Below are positions 23,677 through 30,703 of a stretch of 64,000 bases of DNA, piece by piece. The stretch is from Desulfocarbo sp964620595 (GTDB lineage Bacteria; Desulfobacterota; Desulfarculia; Desulfarculales; Desulfarculaceae): positions 28,574 to 92,573 of the forward strand of contig CAZUHP010000008.1 in assembly GCA_964620595.1 (NCBI GenBank), given 5' to 3'. The translations under genes were made by a program, and so were the position numbers. Position 1 is the stretch's first letter. Each line of letters opens with the position of its first letter. The notes below the pieces were generated by a model that was not told where the DNA came from, made no database searches, and saw only the letters and a list, made by a program, of their open reading frames with translations.

Positions 23677-26454
23677 TCACCCCTGGGGATCCAGCACCGC
23701 GCGCACCTTGTGCAACAGCTCGTAGGCCCGGTAGGGTTTGGCCACGAAATCGGCCGCCCCTTCGGCGCTGATGTCCTTGTGTTGTCCGTTCAGGCTGTAG
23801 CCGCTGGCCACGATGATTTTCAAGTCAGGCTGGCGGGTCTTGAGTTCCCGCAGGCAGCGGATGCCTCCCATGCCGGGCATGCCGATGTCCAGGATCACCA
23901 GGTCTATCTCGGCCTGGTGCTGGGCATGCACCTCCAGGGCTTCCTCGCCGCTGGCGGCGGTGAGCACCCGGTACCCGAAGTGGCCCAGGGTCTCCTTGGC
24001 CACCTCCCGGATGACCTGCTCGTCGTCCACCACCAGGATGGTTTCGTGGCCGCCCGGCGCCTGCTCCAGGCGCTCCTGGCGGCGGGGCTCGGCCGCGATG
24101 CCCTCGTTGAGCACCGGCAGATGGATGCGGAAGGTGGTGCCCGCCCCTGGCTCGGAGTAGCAGCTTATGTGCCCGCCGTGGCTCTGCACTATGCCGTAGA
24201 CGATGCTGAGGCCCAGGCCGGTGCCCTGGCCCACCTCCTTGGTGGTGAAGAAGGGGTCGAAGATATTGGCCAGGGTTTCTTGGTCCATGCCCTGGCCGGT
24301 GTCGGAAACCGTGAGGCGCACGTAGTCGCCCAGGGCGGCGCCCAGGTGCTGCTGGCAATAGGCCTCGTCCAGGCACACGTTTTCGGTCTGTATCACCAGC
24401 CGGCCGCCGCCGGGCATGGCGTCCACCGCGTTGGTGGCCAAATTCAGCAGTATCTGCTCCAACTGGTTGGGGTCGCCGTTGATAAGGGCCAAGTCCGGAG
24501 CCAGGTCGGTTTCGATGGTGATCATCTTGGGGATGGTGTGTTTCAGGATGTGCACCGCCTGCTCCACCGCTTGGTTCAGGTTCACCGGCTTGAGTTCCGG
24601 GTCCAGCTTGCGGCCAAAGGCCAGCATGCGTTGCACCAGGTCCGTGGCCCGGCCCACCGCCTGGTCGATCGCCTCGGCATAGTGGGAGATACGCTGGGGC
24701 TGGTCGGCATGGAGTTCCATGAGCTGCACGTAGCCGCGGATGCCTTGCAGGATGTTGTTGAAGTCGTGGGCGATGCCGCTGGCCAGGGTGCCGATGGCCT
24801 CCATTTTCTGGGCATGCTGGAGCTGGGTCTGCAGCTTGGCCTTCTCCAGCTCGGCCCGCTTTGTTTCGGTCATGTCCTTGAGGGTGCCCATGGAGGCCTT
24901 CTTGCCGCCGTAGCTGGCCAGGCCCACGTTGATCTTGGCCTCCAGCCGGGAGCCGTCCTTGCGCAGGAGGCTCAGCTCGTACTCGTGGGGCACATCCTCG
25001 CCGGCCAGGCGGCGGCGGTGGCGGTCGGCCACCATCTGCCGGTGCTCAGGGGCGATTATCTCCATGAAGGGCCGGCCCAGCAGCTCCTCCAGGGTGTAGC
25101 CGCTCATGCGGAGCAGGGAATCGTTGACGAGGGTCAAGCGATCCTCCTGGACCACGAAGACCCCGTCCTGGATGTTGTGGAACAAGGTGCGGTATTTTTC
25201 TTCGCTTTCCCGTAGCGCCTGTTCGGCCCGCTTGCGCTCGGTGATGTCCAGGGATACCGAGACCATGCACCGTTCGCCCTCTATGTCGATCTCCTCCCCG
25301 GACAGGAGTACGGTCACCACCCGGCCGTCCTTGCGGCGGAACTCTATCTCCATCTGGGACACCGAGCCGTTTTGTTCGATCTCCTGCACCATCCGGTGCC
25401 GGGCCGAAAGGTCCACCCACAGGCCCAGCTCCAGGGAGGTCCTGCCGATCACCTCCTCCCGGGTGTAACCCAGGCCGCGCAGGAAGGCCTCGTTCACCTC
25501 CAGGTAGCGCCCGTCGGCCAGGACGCTGATGACCACCCATACCGGGCTCCGGCGGAAGGCCTTGGCGAACTTCTCTTCGCTTTTGCGAATGGCCTCCTTG
25601 GCCAGGTATTGCTCGGTGATGTCCCGGGCCACCTCCACCAGCCCCATGATCTGCTGATCGCGGGCCACCACCGGGTAGCCCCGAATCAGCCAGTGCCGCC
25701 CGTCGGCAGACACGATTTCTGCCTCCTGCGGCTGGCCGGTCGCCATGGCGCGCTCCAGGGGACATTTCTGGCAGGGGGTCGGCCTGTCGTGCCATACCTC
25801 ATGGCAGCGGCGCCCCACCAACTCGGCCGGGGCGAGACCCACCGAATCGCCGGCCGCGCGGTTGGCCCAGCGCACCCGGTGCTCCAGGTCCTGCAGGACC
25901 ACCCGTTCGGCGTAGCTGTCCAGCACGATGGATTTTTCATACTCGGCCTGGCGCAGGGCCTCCTGGGCCTGGCGGCGTTCGGTGATGTCCTCTATCACCC
26001 CGTCGATCCAGATCAGCCTGCCGTCTTCGCCGTACTTGGCCACCGCGGTGCAGGAACCCCAGAATTGGCTGCCGTCCTTGCGTTTCAGGAGCAGTTCCTG
26101 GTTGCGCGCCACGCCCTTTTGCACCACGTTCTCCACAAAGCGTTCCCGCTCCGACGGGTTCACATACAGCTCGGCCACCTCCAGCTCCAGGAACTCCTCC
26201 ACGCTGGAGTAGCCGAACATCTGGGCTATGGCCGGGTTGGCGCGCAGGAAACGGCCCCGGGGGCCGCCGGTGTTACGGTAGACACCTACGCTCAGGTTGT
26301 TGACCAGGGTGCGGTAGTTCTCGTCGCCTTGGTACAGGCCGTCCGCGCCGGCCTGTCGCCCGGCGCGGCGGGCTTCCAGCTCAGCCACCCGCCGGCGCAG
26401 GCGCTCCAAAGTGGCGCGCAGAGGGCCTTGCTTGTCGTCAGGGTCGTGCATCAT
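23677..26454 (-). CDS. Hybrid sensor histidine kinase with four PAS domains and C-terminal receiver
   Basis: A soluble hybrid kinase of about 925 aa. Four PAS/PAC modules run from about 45 to 550, each ending in a DITE-type linker; the second carries CQKCPLERA, a Cys pair often seen in redox-linked PAS domains. The HisKA motif is GIAHDFNNILQGI. The ATPase domain shows NLATNAVDAM, DTGQGMD and GTGLGLSIVYGI. A receiver domain (ILVVDDEQV, phosphoacceptor in VILDIGMPGMGG) ends the protein. No transmembrane segment is visible, so it senses a cytoplasmic signal. It is transcribed towards the cyclase gene. ATG 26454 is chosen; GTG two codons earlier is also possible. Confidence 0.92.
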   Translation of the reverse strand: MMHDPDDKQGPLRATLERLRRRVAELEARRAGRQAGADGLYQGDENYRTLVNNLSVGVYRNTGGPRGRFLRANPAIAQMFGYSSVEEFLELEVAELYVNPSERERFVENVVQKGVARNQELLLKRKDGSQFWGSCTAVAKYGEDGRLIWIDGVIEDITERRQAQEALRQAEYEKSIVLDSYAERVVLQDLEHRVRWANRAAGDSVGLAPAELVGRRCHEVWHDRPTPCQKCPLERAMATGQPQEAEIVSADGRHWLIRGYPVVARDQQIMGLVEVARDITEQYLAKEAIRKSEEKFAKAFRRSPVWVVISVLADGRYLEVNEAFLRGLGYTREEVIGRTSLELGLWVDLSARHRMVQEIEQNGSVSQMEIEFRRKDGRVVTVLLSGEEIDIEGERCMVSVSLDITERKRAEQALRESEEKYRTLFHNIQDGVFVVQEDRLTLVNDSLLRMSGYTLEELLGRPFMEIIAPEHRQMVADRHRRRLAGEDVPHEYELSLLRKDGSRLEAKINVGLASYGGKKASMGTLKDMTETKRAELEKAKLQTQLQHAQKMEAIGTLASGIAHDFNNILQGIRGYVQLMELHADQPQRISHYAEAIDQAVGRATDLVQRMLAFGRKLDPELKPVNLNQAVEQAVHILKHTIPKMITIETDLAPDLALINGDPNQLEQILLNLATNAVDAMPGGGRLVIQTENVCLDEAYCQQHLGAALGDYVRLTVSDTGQGMDQETLANIFDPFFTTKEVGQGTGLGLSIVYGIVQSHGGHISCYSEPGAGTTFRIHLPVLNEGIAAEPRRQERLEQAPGGHETILVVDDEQVIREVAKETLGHFGYRVLTAASGEEALEVHAQHQAEIDLVILDIGMPGMGGIRCLRELKTRQPDLKIIVASGYSLNGQHKDISAEGAADFVAKPYRAYELLHKVRAVLDPQG

Positions 26455-26693
26455 GCTCACCGGAAGATAGGGTTAAGCCCTTGCGCCACAAGAAAGCACA
26501 CCCGCAAGCCACTCGTACGGACAGCCCACGGGCGAGATCAGCTCTTTTTAAAAGTAGCATCAGGTGCCCTGGCCGCGCAAGCTGAACCAAGTCGGGCCGC
26601 GATGAGGGTTATGGTGCTAACCCCGCGCCGTGCCGTGCTAAAATACCTTTATTTCCTGCCCTGGTTCAGTTTCGGCCCGCGCCACGAGAAAAA

Positions 26694-26722
26694 TGTAAAC
26701 CCTTTGGCCGCAGGGTGCGTCT
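26694..26722 (+). promoter_or_regulatory. Candidate ECF-type promoter of the sigma operon
   Basis: TGTAAAC, a 17-bp spacer and CGTCT match the general AAC...CGTC form of ECF-dependent promoters, 53 bp upstream of the ECF sigma gene, which suggests autoregulation. It lies in the 320-bp divergent gap (26455-26774), an AT-richer stretch in which I see no gene. Confidence 0.5.
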
Positions 26723-26774
26723 CCCTGGTCAAAGAGCTTGAAAACCGTCGTTCAAACTCCCAGGCAAGAGCCAG

Positions 26775-27398
26775 ATGCAGCACAACGAGGCCCATTCCCA
26801 TAACTCCGAGGCATCCACGGTCGATTGGACGGCGGTATTGGCCCAAAAGGCCACCCAGGGTGACCGGGCTGCCTTTGACAAGCTGGTGGACCTGTTTTGG
26901 CCAGAGATATACCGAATGGTTTATGTTCGCATCCATAGTTCCATGGACGCCGAAGACTTGGCCCAGGAGGTGTTCCTGCGGGCCTATGCCAGCCTGGAGC
27001 GCCTGCGCCAGCCGGAAAGTTTCCGGCCTTGGCTGTTCAGCATCGCCTTGAACCTGGTGCGCGATTTCCACCGCCGCAGCAAGGTGTTGCGCCTGGTGAA
27101 TCCCTTGAGGGGCCCGGACGAGGATCAGCCGCCCGAGCCGGCCGACACCCAGGCCGAGTCCGCCCTGGACGGGGTGCTGCGCCAGGAGTTTTGGCGCGAG
27201 ATAAACAAGTTCCGCAACGAGCTGCCGGGCAAGGAGCGGGAGGTGTTCACCCTGCGTTTTTTGGACCAGCTCAGCATCAAGGAAATAGCCAAGGTTCTGG
27301 ACCGGGCCGAGGGCTCGGTGAAGAGTCACCTTTTCCGGGCGGTGTCCAAGCTGCGCCGGCGGCCCAGCCTCCTGCGGCTGGTGCGAGGTGAGGTATGA
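26775..27398 (+). CDS. ECF-type RNA polymerase sigma factor
   Basis: A 207-aa two-region sigma factor. Region 2 (about 20-95) contains DLAQEVFLRAYASLERL and RPWLFSIALNLVRDFHRR. Region 4 (about 140-195) contains PGKEREVFTLRFLDQLSIKE and SVKSHLFRAVSKLRRR. There is no region 1 or 3. Its stop overlaps the start of a zinc-finger anti-sigma gene. Three genes for exported proteins follow, so the regulon likely deals with envelope stress. Start ATG 26775 has a modest GAG ribosome-binding site. Confidence 0.93.
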   Translation: MQHNEAHSHNSEASTVDWTAVLAQKATQGDRAAFDKLVDLFWPEIYRMVYVRIHSSMDAEDLAQEVFLRAYASLERLRQPESFRPWLFSIALNLVRDFHRRSKVLRLVNPLRGPDEDQPPEPADTQAESALDGVLRQEFWREINKFRNELPGKEREVFTLRFLDQLSIKEIAKVLDRAEGSVKSHLFRAVSKLRRRPSLLRLVRGEV

Positions 27399-27937
27399 CG
27401 GATCAGGATCATCTTTACGAGGATCGGCTCATCGTGGCGGTTCTGGCCGAGGAGGACCTCAGCCAGGACGAACGCAGGCATTTGGTCGAATGCCCGGCCT
27501 GTGCCGCCCTGCGCGACCACCTGGCCGCCGACCTGGCCGGCTTGGAGGAACTGGGCCAGCAGGCAGTGGAGGTGCCGCCCCGGCGCTTTGCCCTGCCCCC
27601 GGAGCCGCCGGCCCTGCCCCGCCGCCGGAGATGGCCCCTGGCCGCGGGCGGCAGCCTGGCCCTGGCGGCGGTGGCCCTGCTGGCGGTGTGGCTGGGGGTT
27701 TGGGGTCCCCAGGGCGGCTCCGCCCCCCAGCCCGGTTTCCTGGCGGAGACGGTGCCGGCCCCGCTCTATGAGGACCCGGCCACCCTGGCTGGCCTGGGCC
27801 TCCAGGAGGTGGAGCCCTTCTCGCCCTTTCAGCTCTTTGTGTTGGGTGGCGACCAGGCACCAGCCAGCGAGGAGTTCATGGAGTTCATCACCCCAGACCC
27901 CAGCCGCTCCGGCGGCATAGAGGGAGGATCGGCATGA
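27395..27937 (+). CDS. Anti-sigma factor with HxxxCxxC zinc motif
   Basis: A 180-aa membrane protein. The N-terminal cytoplasmic part has RHLVECPAC (His-x3-Cys-x2-Cys), the ZAS-type anti-sigma signature. One transmembrane helix follows at about 84-104 (LAAGGSLALAAVALLAVWLG), and the C-terminal part would be periplasmic. It overlaps the sigma gene by 4 nt (ATGA) and is overlapped by the next gene in the same way. It is expected to hold the ECF sigma inactive until an envelope signal releases it. Confidence 0.85.
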   Translation: MTDQDHLYEDRLIVAVLAEEDLSQDERRHLVECPACAALRDHLAADLAGLEELGQQAVEVPPRRFALPPEPPALPRRRRWPLAAGGSLALAAVALLAVWLGVWGPQGGSAPQPGFLAETVPAPLYEDPATLAGLGLQEVEPFSPFQLFVLGGDQAPASEEFMEFITPDPSRSGGIEGGSA

Positions 27938-28389
27938 CGAGGATATACCTGAGCGCATTCATGGCCGCGCTGCTGTGGCTGGCCAGCGCCGCCTGCCCGG
28001 CTGCGGCCCAGGAGGCCCCGGCCCTGGGCAAGTGGTGGCGGGCGCCGCGGGTGGCCCAGGAGTTGGGGCTCACCCCCTCGGAAACCCGCCGCCTGGACCG
28101 TCTCTACCTGGAGATGAGCCAGGAGCGCATCCGCCTGCGCAGCCAGATACAACAGGCGCGGCTGGTGGTGGACAACCTGTTCGACCAGCAGCCCCTGGAC
28201 CAGGCGGCCATTGACCAGCAGTTCCAGCGCATAGCCGAGGCCCAGTCTGAGCTGGCCATGACCCAGTCGCGCTTTCTCTTGGAAGTGCGGAAGATTCTGG
28301 GCCGCGAGCGCTTCCAGGATCTGCGCCAGATATTCCAGCGATTCCGCCGCCGCTTCCCCGCGGAGCGGCGCCGGCGGCCGCGTTACTAA
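27934..28389 (+). CDS. Spy/CpxP-like periplasmic protein
   Basis: A 151-aa protein with a signal peptide (residues 1-25, cleavage after PAAA-Q) and a helical body. The segment LGLTPSETRRLDRLYLEM followed by long Arg/Gln-rich helices is typical of Spy/CpxP or zinc-resistance-associated proteins, which act as ATP-independent chaperones or stress sensors. The C terminus is very basic (RRRFPAERRRRPRY). Coupled to the anti-sigma gene by ATGA, so it may modulate that sensor. Confidence 0.8.
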   Translation: MTRIYLSAFMAALLWLASAACPAAAQEAPALGKWWRAPRVAQELGLTPSETRRLDRLYLEMSQERIRLRSQIQQARLVVDNLFDQQPLDQAAIDQQFQRIAEAQSELAMTQSRFLLEVRKILGRERFQDLRQIFQRFRRRFPAERRRRPRY

Positions 28390-28420
28390 CGAACCATCTG
28401 CCCCGCAAAGGAGGTCTGTC

Positions 28421-28660
28421 ATGAAGAAGCTGGCGATGATCGGTGTCACTTTGGCCTTGGCTCTCAGCCTGGCTGCGCCGGCGTTGGCCTGGGTGGTTAG
28501 GGTGAGGCCCGCGGTGGTGGTCAGGGTGCCGGCGGTGGTGGTGCGGCCCGCGCCGGTGGTGGTGCGCCCCAAGCCGGTGGTGGTGGTCAAGCCTGTGCCG
28601 GTGTGTCCGGCCGGTTGGCACTGGAGCCGGTGCCAGGGCCGTTGCCTGCCCAACTACTAG
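28421..28660 (+). CDS. Small exported Val-Arg-Pro repeat protein with Cys-rich end
   Basis: A 79-aa protein behind a strong AAAGGAGG site. Residues 1-23 form a signal peptide (cleavage after APALA). The mature part is a run of VVVRP-type pentads (about residues 24-60) followed by CPAGWHWSRCQGRC. I do not recognise a family by name. The beta-prone repeats suggest a wall-, membrane- or polymer-associated peptide. Placement after the ECF, anti-sigma and Spy genes marks it as a likely regulon effector. Confidence 0.75.
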   Translation: MKKLAMIGVTLALALSLAAPALAWVVRVRPAVVVRVPAVVVRPAPVVVRPKPVVVVKPVPVCPAGWHWSRCQGRCLPNY

Positions 28661-28688
28661 GGCTCACCCCGAACCAGGAGAACAAGTC

Positions 28689-28856
28689 ATGTGGCAGAAG
28701 ATAGTGAGCGTGGTCATGGTGCTCGGCCTGTTGGCCCTGGCCGGCTGCGTGGTTTCCCCTGCCCCTCCCCGGCATGCCCGCGTACACCGGCCCCGCGTGG
28801 TGGTGCGTCCCGCGCCGGTGGTGGTGCGGCCCGGCCCCGTGGTCATTGTGCCTTAG
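28689..28856 (+). CDS. 55-aa lipoprotein with VVVRP repeats
   Basis: Begins at the ATG after CAGGAGAAC and encodes a type II signal peptide with lipobox LALAGC (Cys20). The mature peptide of about 36 residues repeats VVVRP, VVVRP and VVIVP, clearly related to the preceding gene but lacking its Cys-rich end. It is a membrane-anchored partner or duplicate of the 79-aa protein. The ribosome-binding site, signal peptide, lipobox and shared repeats argue that this short reading frame is real. Confidence 0.75.
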   Translation: MWQKIVSVVMVLGLLALAGCVVSPAPPRHARVHRPRVVVRPAPVVVRPGPVVIVP

Positions 28857-28863
28857 TCAGTGA

Positions 28864-29079
28864 TTACCCGACTCTGGTTGTTCACGCGGTTTTCCGCCTA
28901 GAGGCTGGCGATGGACGGCAACGCCATCCCTGACCTGGGAGGACCGTATGAACAACCGTCATTATTTCACGGCCAGCCGCTGGGCCGCCAAGGGAGTGCC
29001 GTTTACCACGATCCAGGCCCGGCGGGGACACTCCCAGACCACCACCACCAACTATCTTCGAGAACTTCGGGGGATATAA
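28864..29079 (+). pseudogene. Tyrosine recombinase (integrase) C-terminal remnant
   Basis: The open frame ends with NNRHYFTASRWAAKGVPF and then ARRGHSQTTTTNYL, matching the His-x-Phe/Thr...GHS...T..Y end of phage-type tyrosine recombinases. Only about 45 recognisable residues remain; the catalytic Arg-His upstream region and the core-binding domain are missing. It lies at the 3' side of a tRNA gene, the usual integration target for such enzymes, so it is probably the scar of a lost mobile element. An ATG at 28948 with GGGAGG upstream could still be translated. Confidence 0.7.
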
Positions 29080-29111
29080 ATTCCCACCATCTCCAACCGT
29101 GCAAAGTAAAA

Positions 29112-29144
29112 GGGGTTAGGCAATCAGCCTAACCCCCTGTTTTT
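29112..29144 (+). terminator. Intrinsic terminator
   Basis: GGGGTTAGGC and GCCTAACCCC form a perfect 10-bp stem around AATCA, followed by CTGTTTTT. It lies after the integrase remnant and just beyond the 3' end of the tRNA on the other strand. Confidence 0.85.
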
Positions 29145-29145
29145 C

Positions 29146-29221
29146 TGGTGGGCTGCCAGTGGATCGAACACTGAACCTACGGATTAAGAGTCCGTTGCTC
29201 TGCCAGTTGAGCTAGCAGCCC
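29146..29221 (-). tRNA. tRNA-Lys (anticodon CTT)
   Basis: On the minus strand the acceptor arms GGGCTGC and GCAGCCC pair, the D arm is GCTC...GAGC, and the anticodon arm ACGGA-CTCTTAA-TCCGT presents CTT, reading AAG. The T arm is CAGTG-TTCGATC-CACTG. Discriminator A and CCA are encoded, giving 76 nt. The upstream minus-strand neighbour, the ADP-ribosylglycohydrolase gene, ends 44 bp before it. Confidence 0.95.
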
Positions 29222-29265
29222 TTTTGTTCGTGCAAGCGATTGTTTATCAGTGGATGCCGGATTCG

Positions 29266-30231
29266 TCAACCGGTTTTTGCGGCCAGGGCCTGGCGGCAAA
29301 GCTCCAGCACGTAATCCCGCCCCTTTGCTCCGTTTTCCAGGGCCTGCACCCAGGCGGCGGGCAGGGCGGCAAGCCCCCAGAGGGCCCCGGCCAGGGCCCC
29401 GGCCATGGCGCCGATGGTGTCGGTGTCGCCGCCCAGGCTCACGGCCAGCACCACGGCCTGCTCGGCGCTCTCCGCGGCCAGGAAGGCGCCCAGGGCCGGC
29501 GGTACTGCCTCGGCCGCGGTCACGTCGCAGGCATAGGCCGCGGTCAATGCCTCCCGGGCCGCCTGCTCGCGGCCCCGGGGCAGGGGCGGCAGGTCGCGCA
29601 GCCGGGCCGCGGTGTGGGCGTCGATGTCCTCCACCTGGGCGGCGATGTGCTCCACGAATTCCCGGGGCTCTGGCCGCCGTCCCTGGGCGCCCAGCCGGCA
29701 GGCCAGGCCCACGGCCAAGGCCTGGGCCGCGGCCCCGGCCAGGCCCTGGGGATGCTGGTGGGTGATGCGGCACTGGGCCAGGGCCGCCTCCCGGCAGGCC
29801 GCGTCGTCGTCGGCGTAGAAGGCGCCCACCACCCCCACCCGCATGGCCCCGCCGTTGCCAAAGGAGTCGGTGCCCGCCGCGTCCCAGGCCGCGCCCGCGG
29901 CCAGGCGCTCCATGACCCCGAAGATGCGGCCGCCATAGCCTCGCCAGGGCTCGAAGCAGGCCAGGAAACGCTGGGCCAGAAAAGGGCCCTCCAGCCGGCC
30001 CTTGGCGGCCAGGGTCTCCAGGATGGCGATCATCATCTGGCTGTCGTCGGTGTAGGAGCCCGCGGGCAGGCGGCCGGCCAGCATGCGTTCCAGCCGGCCG
30101 TGCCGGCTGGCGATGGCCTCGGCGCTCCAGCCCTCCACCGGCATGCCCAGGGCGTCGCCGCACATGGTGCCCAGGGCCGCGCCGGCCAGGCGTTCCCAGC
30201 TCACCGGGGGGGTGTCCGCGTGGCTCGTCAT
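29266..30231 (-). CDS. ADP-ribosylglycohydrolase family protein
   Basis: A 321-aa protein of the DraG/ARH family, which removes ADP-ribose from proteins or small targets using two Mg2+ ions. Metal-binding segments are GSYTDDSQM (about 58-66) and SLGGDTDTIGAM near the C terminus. GNGGAMRVG in the middle is also typical. Length fits the family. The start at 30231 is preferred because GGAG precedes it and upstream codons are low complexity. No nitrogenase or DraT gene is nearby, so the substrate is unknown. Confidence 0.88.
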   Translation of the reverse strand: MTSHADTPPVSWERLAGAALGTMCGDALGMPVEGWSAEAIASRHGRLERMLAGRLPAGSYTDDSQMMIAILETLAAKGRLEGPFLAQRFLACFEPWRGYGGRIFGVMERLAAGAAWDAAGTDSFGNGGAMRVGVVGAFYADDDAACREAALAQCRITHQHPQGLAGAAAQALAVGLACRLGAQGRRPEPREFVEHIAAQVEDIDAHTAARLRDLPPLPRGREQAAREALTAAYACDVTAAEAVPPALGAFLAAESAEQAVVLAVSLGGDTDTIGAMAGALAGALWGLAALPAAWVQALENGAKGRDYVLELCRQALAAKTG

Positions 30232-30367
30232 GGCTCCATCTTGGCCGCGCCCCCCGGAGGTGTCAAGCTGACGGGGGGCCTCGGAGGCGCCGGGGGCTGG
30301 TGGCCGTTTGGGGCCAGGGCTTGGCAGGTCCGCTCCGGGATGGTAGAGGGGGCATGGGAGGACCGCC

Positions 30368-30526
30368 ATGACCTACACGCCCAACATCACCTGTGCCGAC
30401 TACCGGGCCGAGCGTCGCCTGGAGGCCCTGCGCCGCGAGCTGGCCCGGCCCGACCTGGACCCCCGGCGCCGGGCCGAGCTGGAGGCCGAGGCCGCCGAGT
30501 TGGAGCGCGCCCTGGGCATGGACTAG
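30368..30526 (+). CDS. Small charged helical protein (52 aa)
   Basis: Starts at ATG after GGGAGGA, divergent from the ADP-ribosylglycohydrolase. The product begins MTYTPNITCADYRAE and then becomes a single charged helix (LEALRRELARPDLD, AELEAEAAELERALG) with coiled-coil character. The good ribosome-binding site and helical periodicity support coding, although GC-rich DNA also produces such frames by chance. No known family. Confidence 0.5.
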   Translation: MTYTPNITCADYRAERRLEALRRELARPDLDPRRRAELEAEAAELERALGMD

Positions 30527-30702
30527 GGGGCGACGGGGCGACGGGGGGGCGGGGGGGCGACGGGGGGCGACGGGGGGCAGGCGACGACGGGGGGCAGGGG
30601 GCGATAGGGGGACGGCGGGCGTAGCGTAAAGAAAAAGGTGTGGCGGGCAAGGGGGGCGACGGGGGCGGGGGCGACGGGGGCGGGGGCGACGGGGGCGGAG
30701 GG
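30527..30702. repeat. GGCGACGGGGG repeat cluster in an intergenic region
   Basis: Two clusters (about 30529-30609 and 30650-30702) of GGCGACGGGG(G) units, separated by an AT-richer 40-bp piece (GTAGCGTAAAGAAAAAGG). The plus strand carries many G4-G7 runs able to form G-quadruplexes. The unit matches the C-rich tract at 141-181 in reverse complement. It fills the gap up to the stop of the ABC-F gene and contains no gene. Confidence 0.7.
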
Positions 30703-30703
30703 A

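Noticed and set aside
28421..28856. The two small VVVRP frames as spurious short frames
   Set aside because: I considered dismissing them, but both have good ribosome-binding sites, signal peptides (one with a lipobox) and shared repeats, so they are kept as genes.
30527..30702. CRISPR array
   Set aside because: Units are about 11-16 nt, nearly contiguous and G-rich, with no unique spacers of uniform length and no cas genes nearby.
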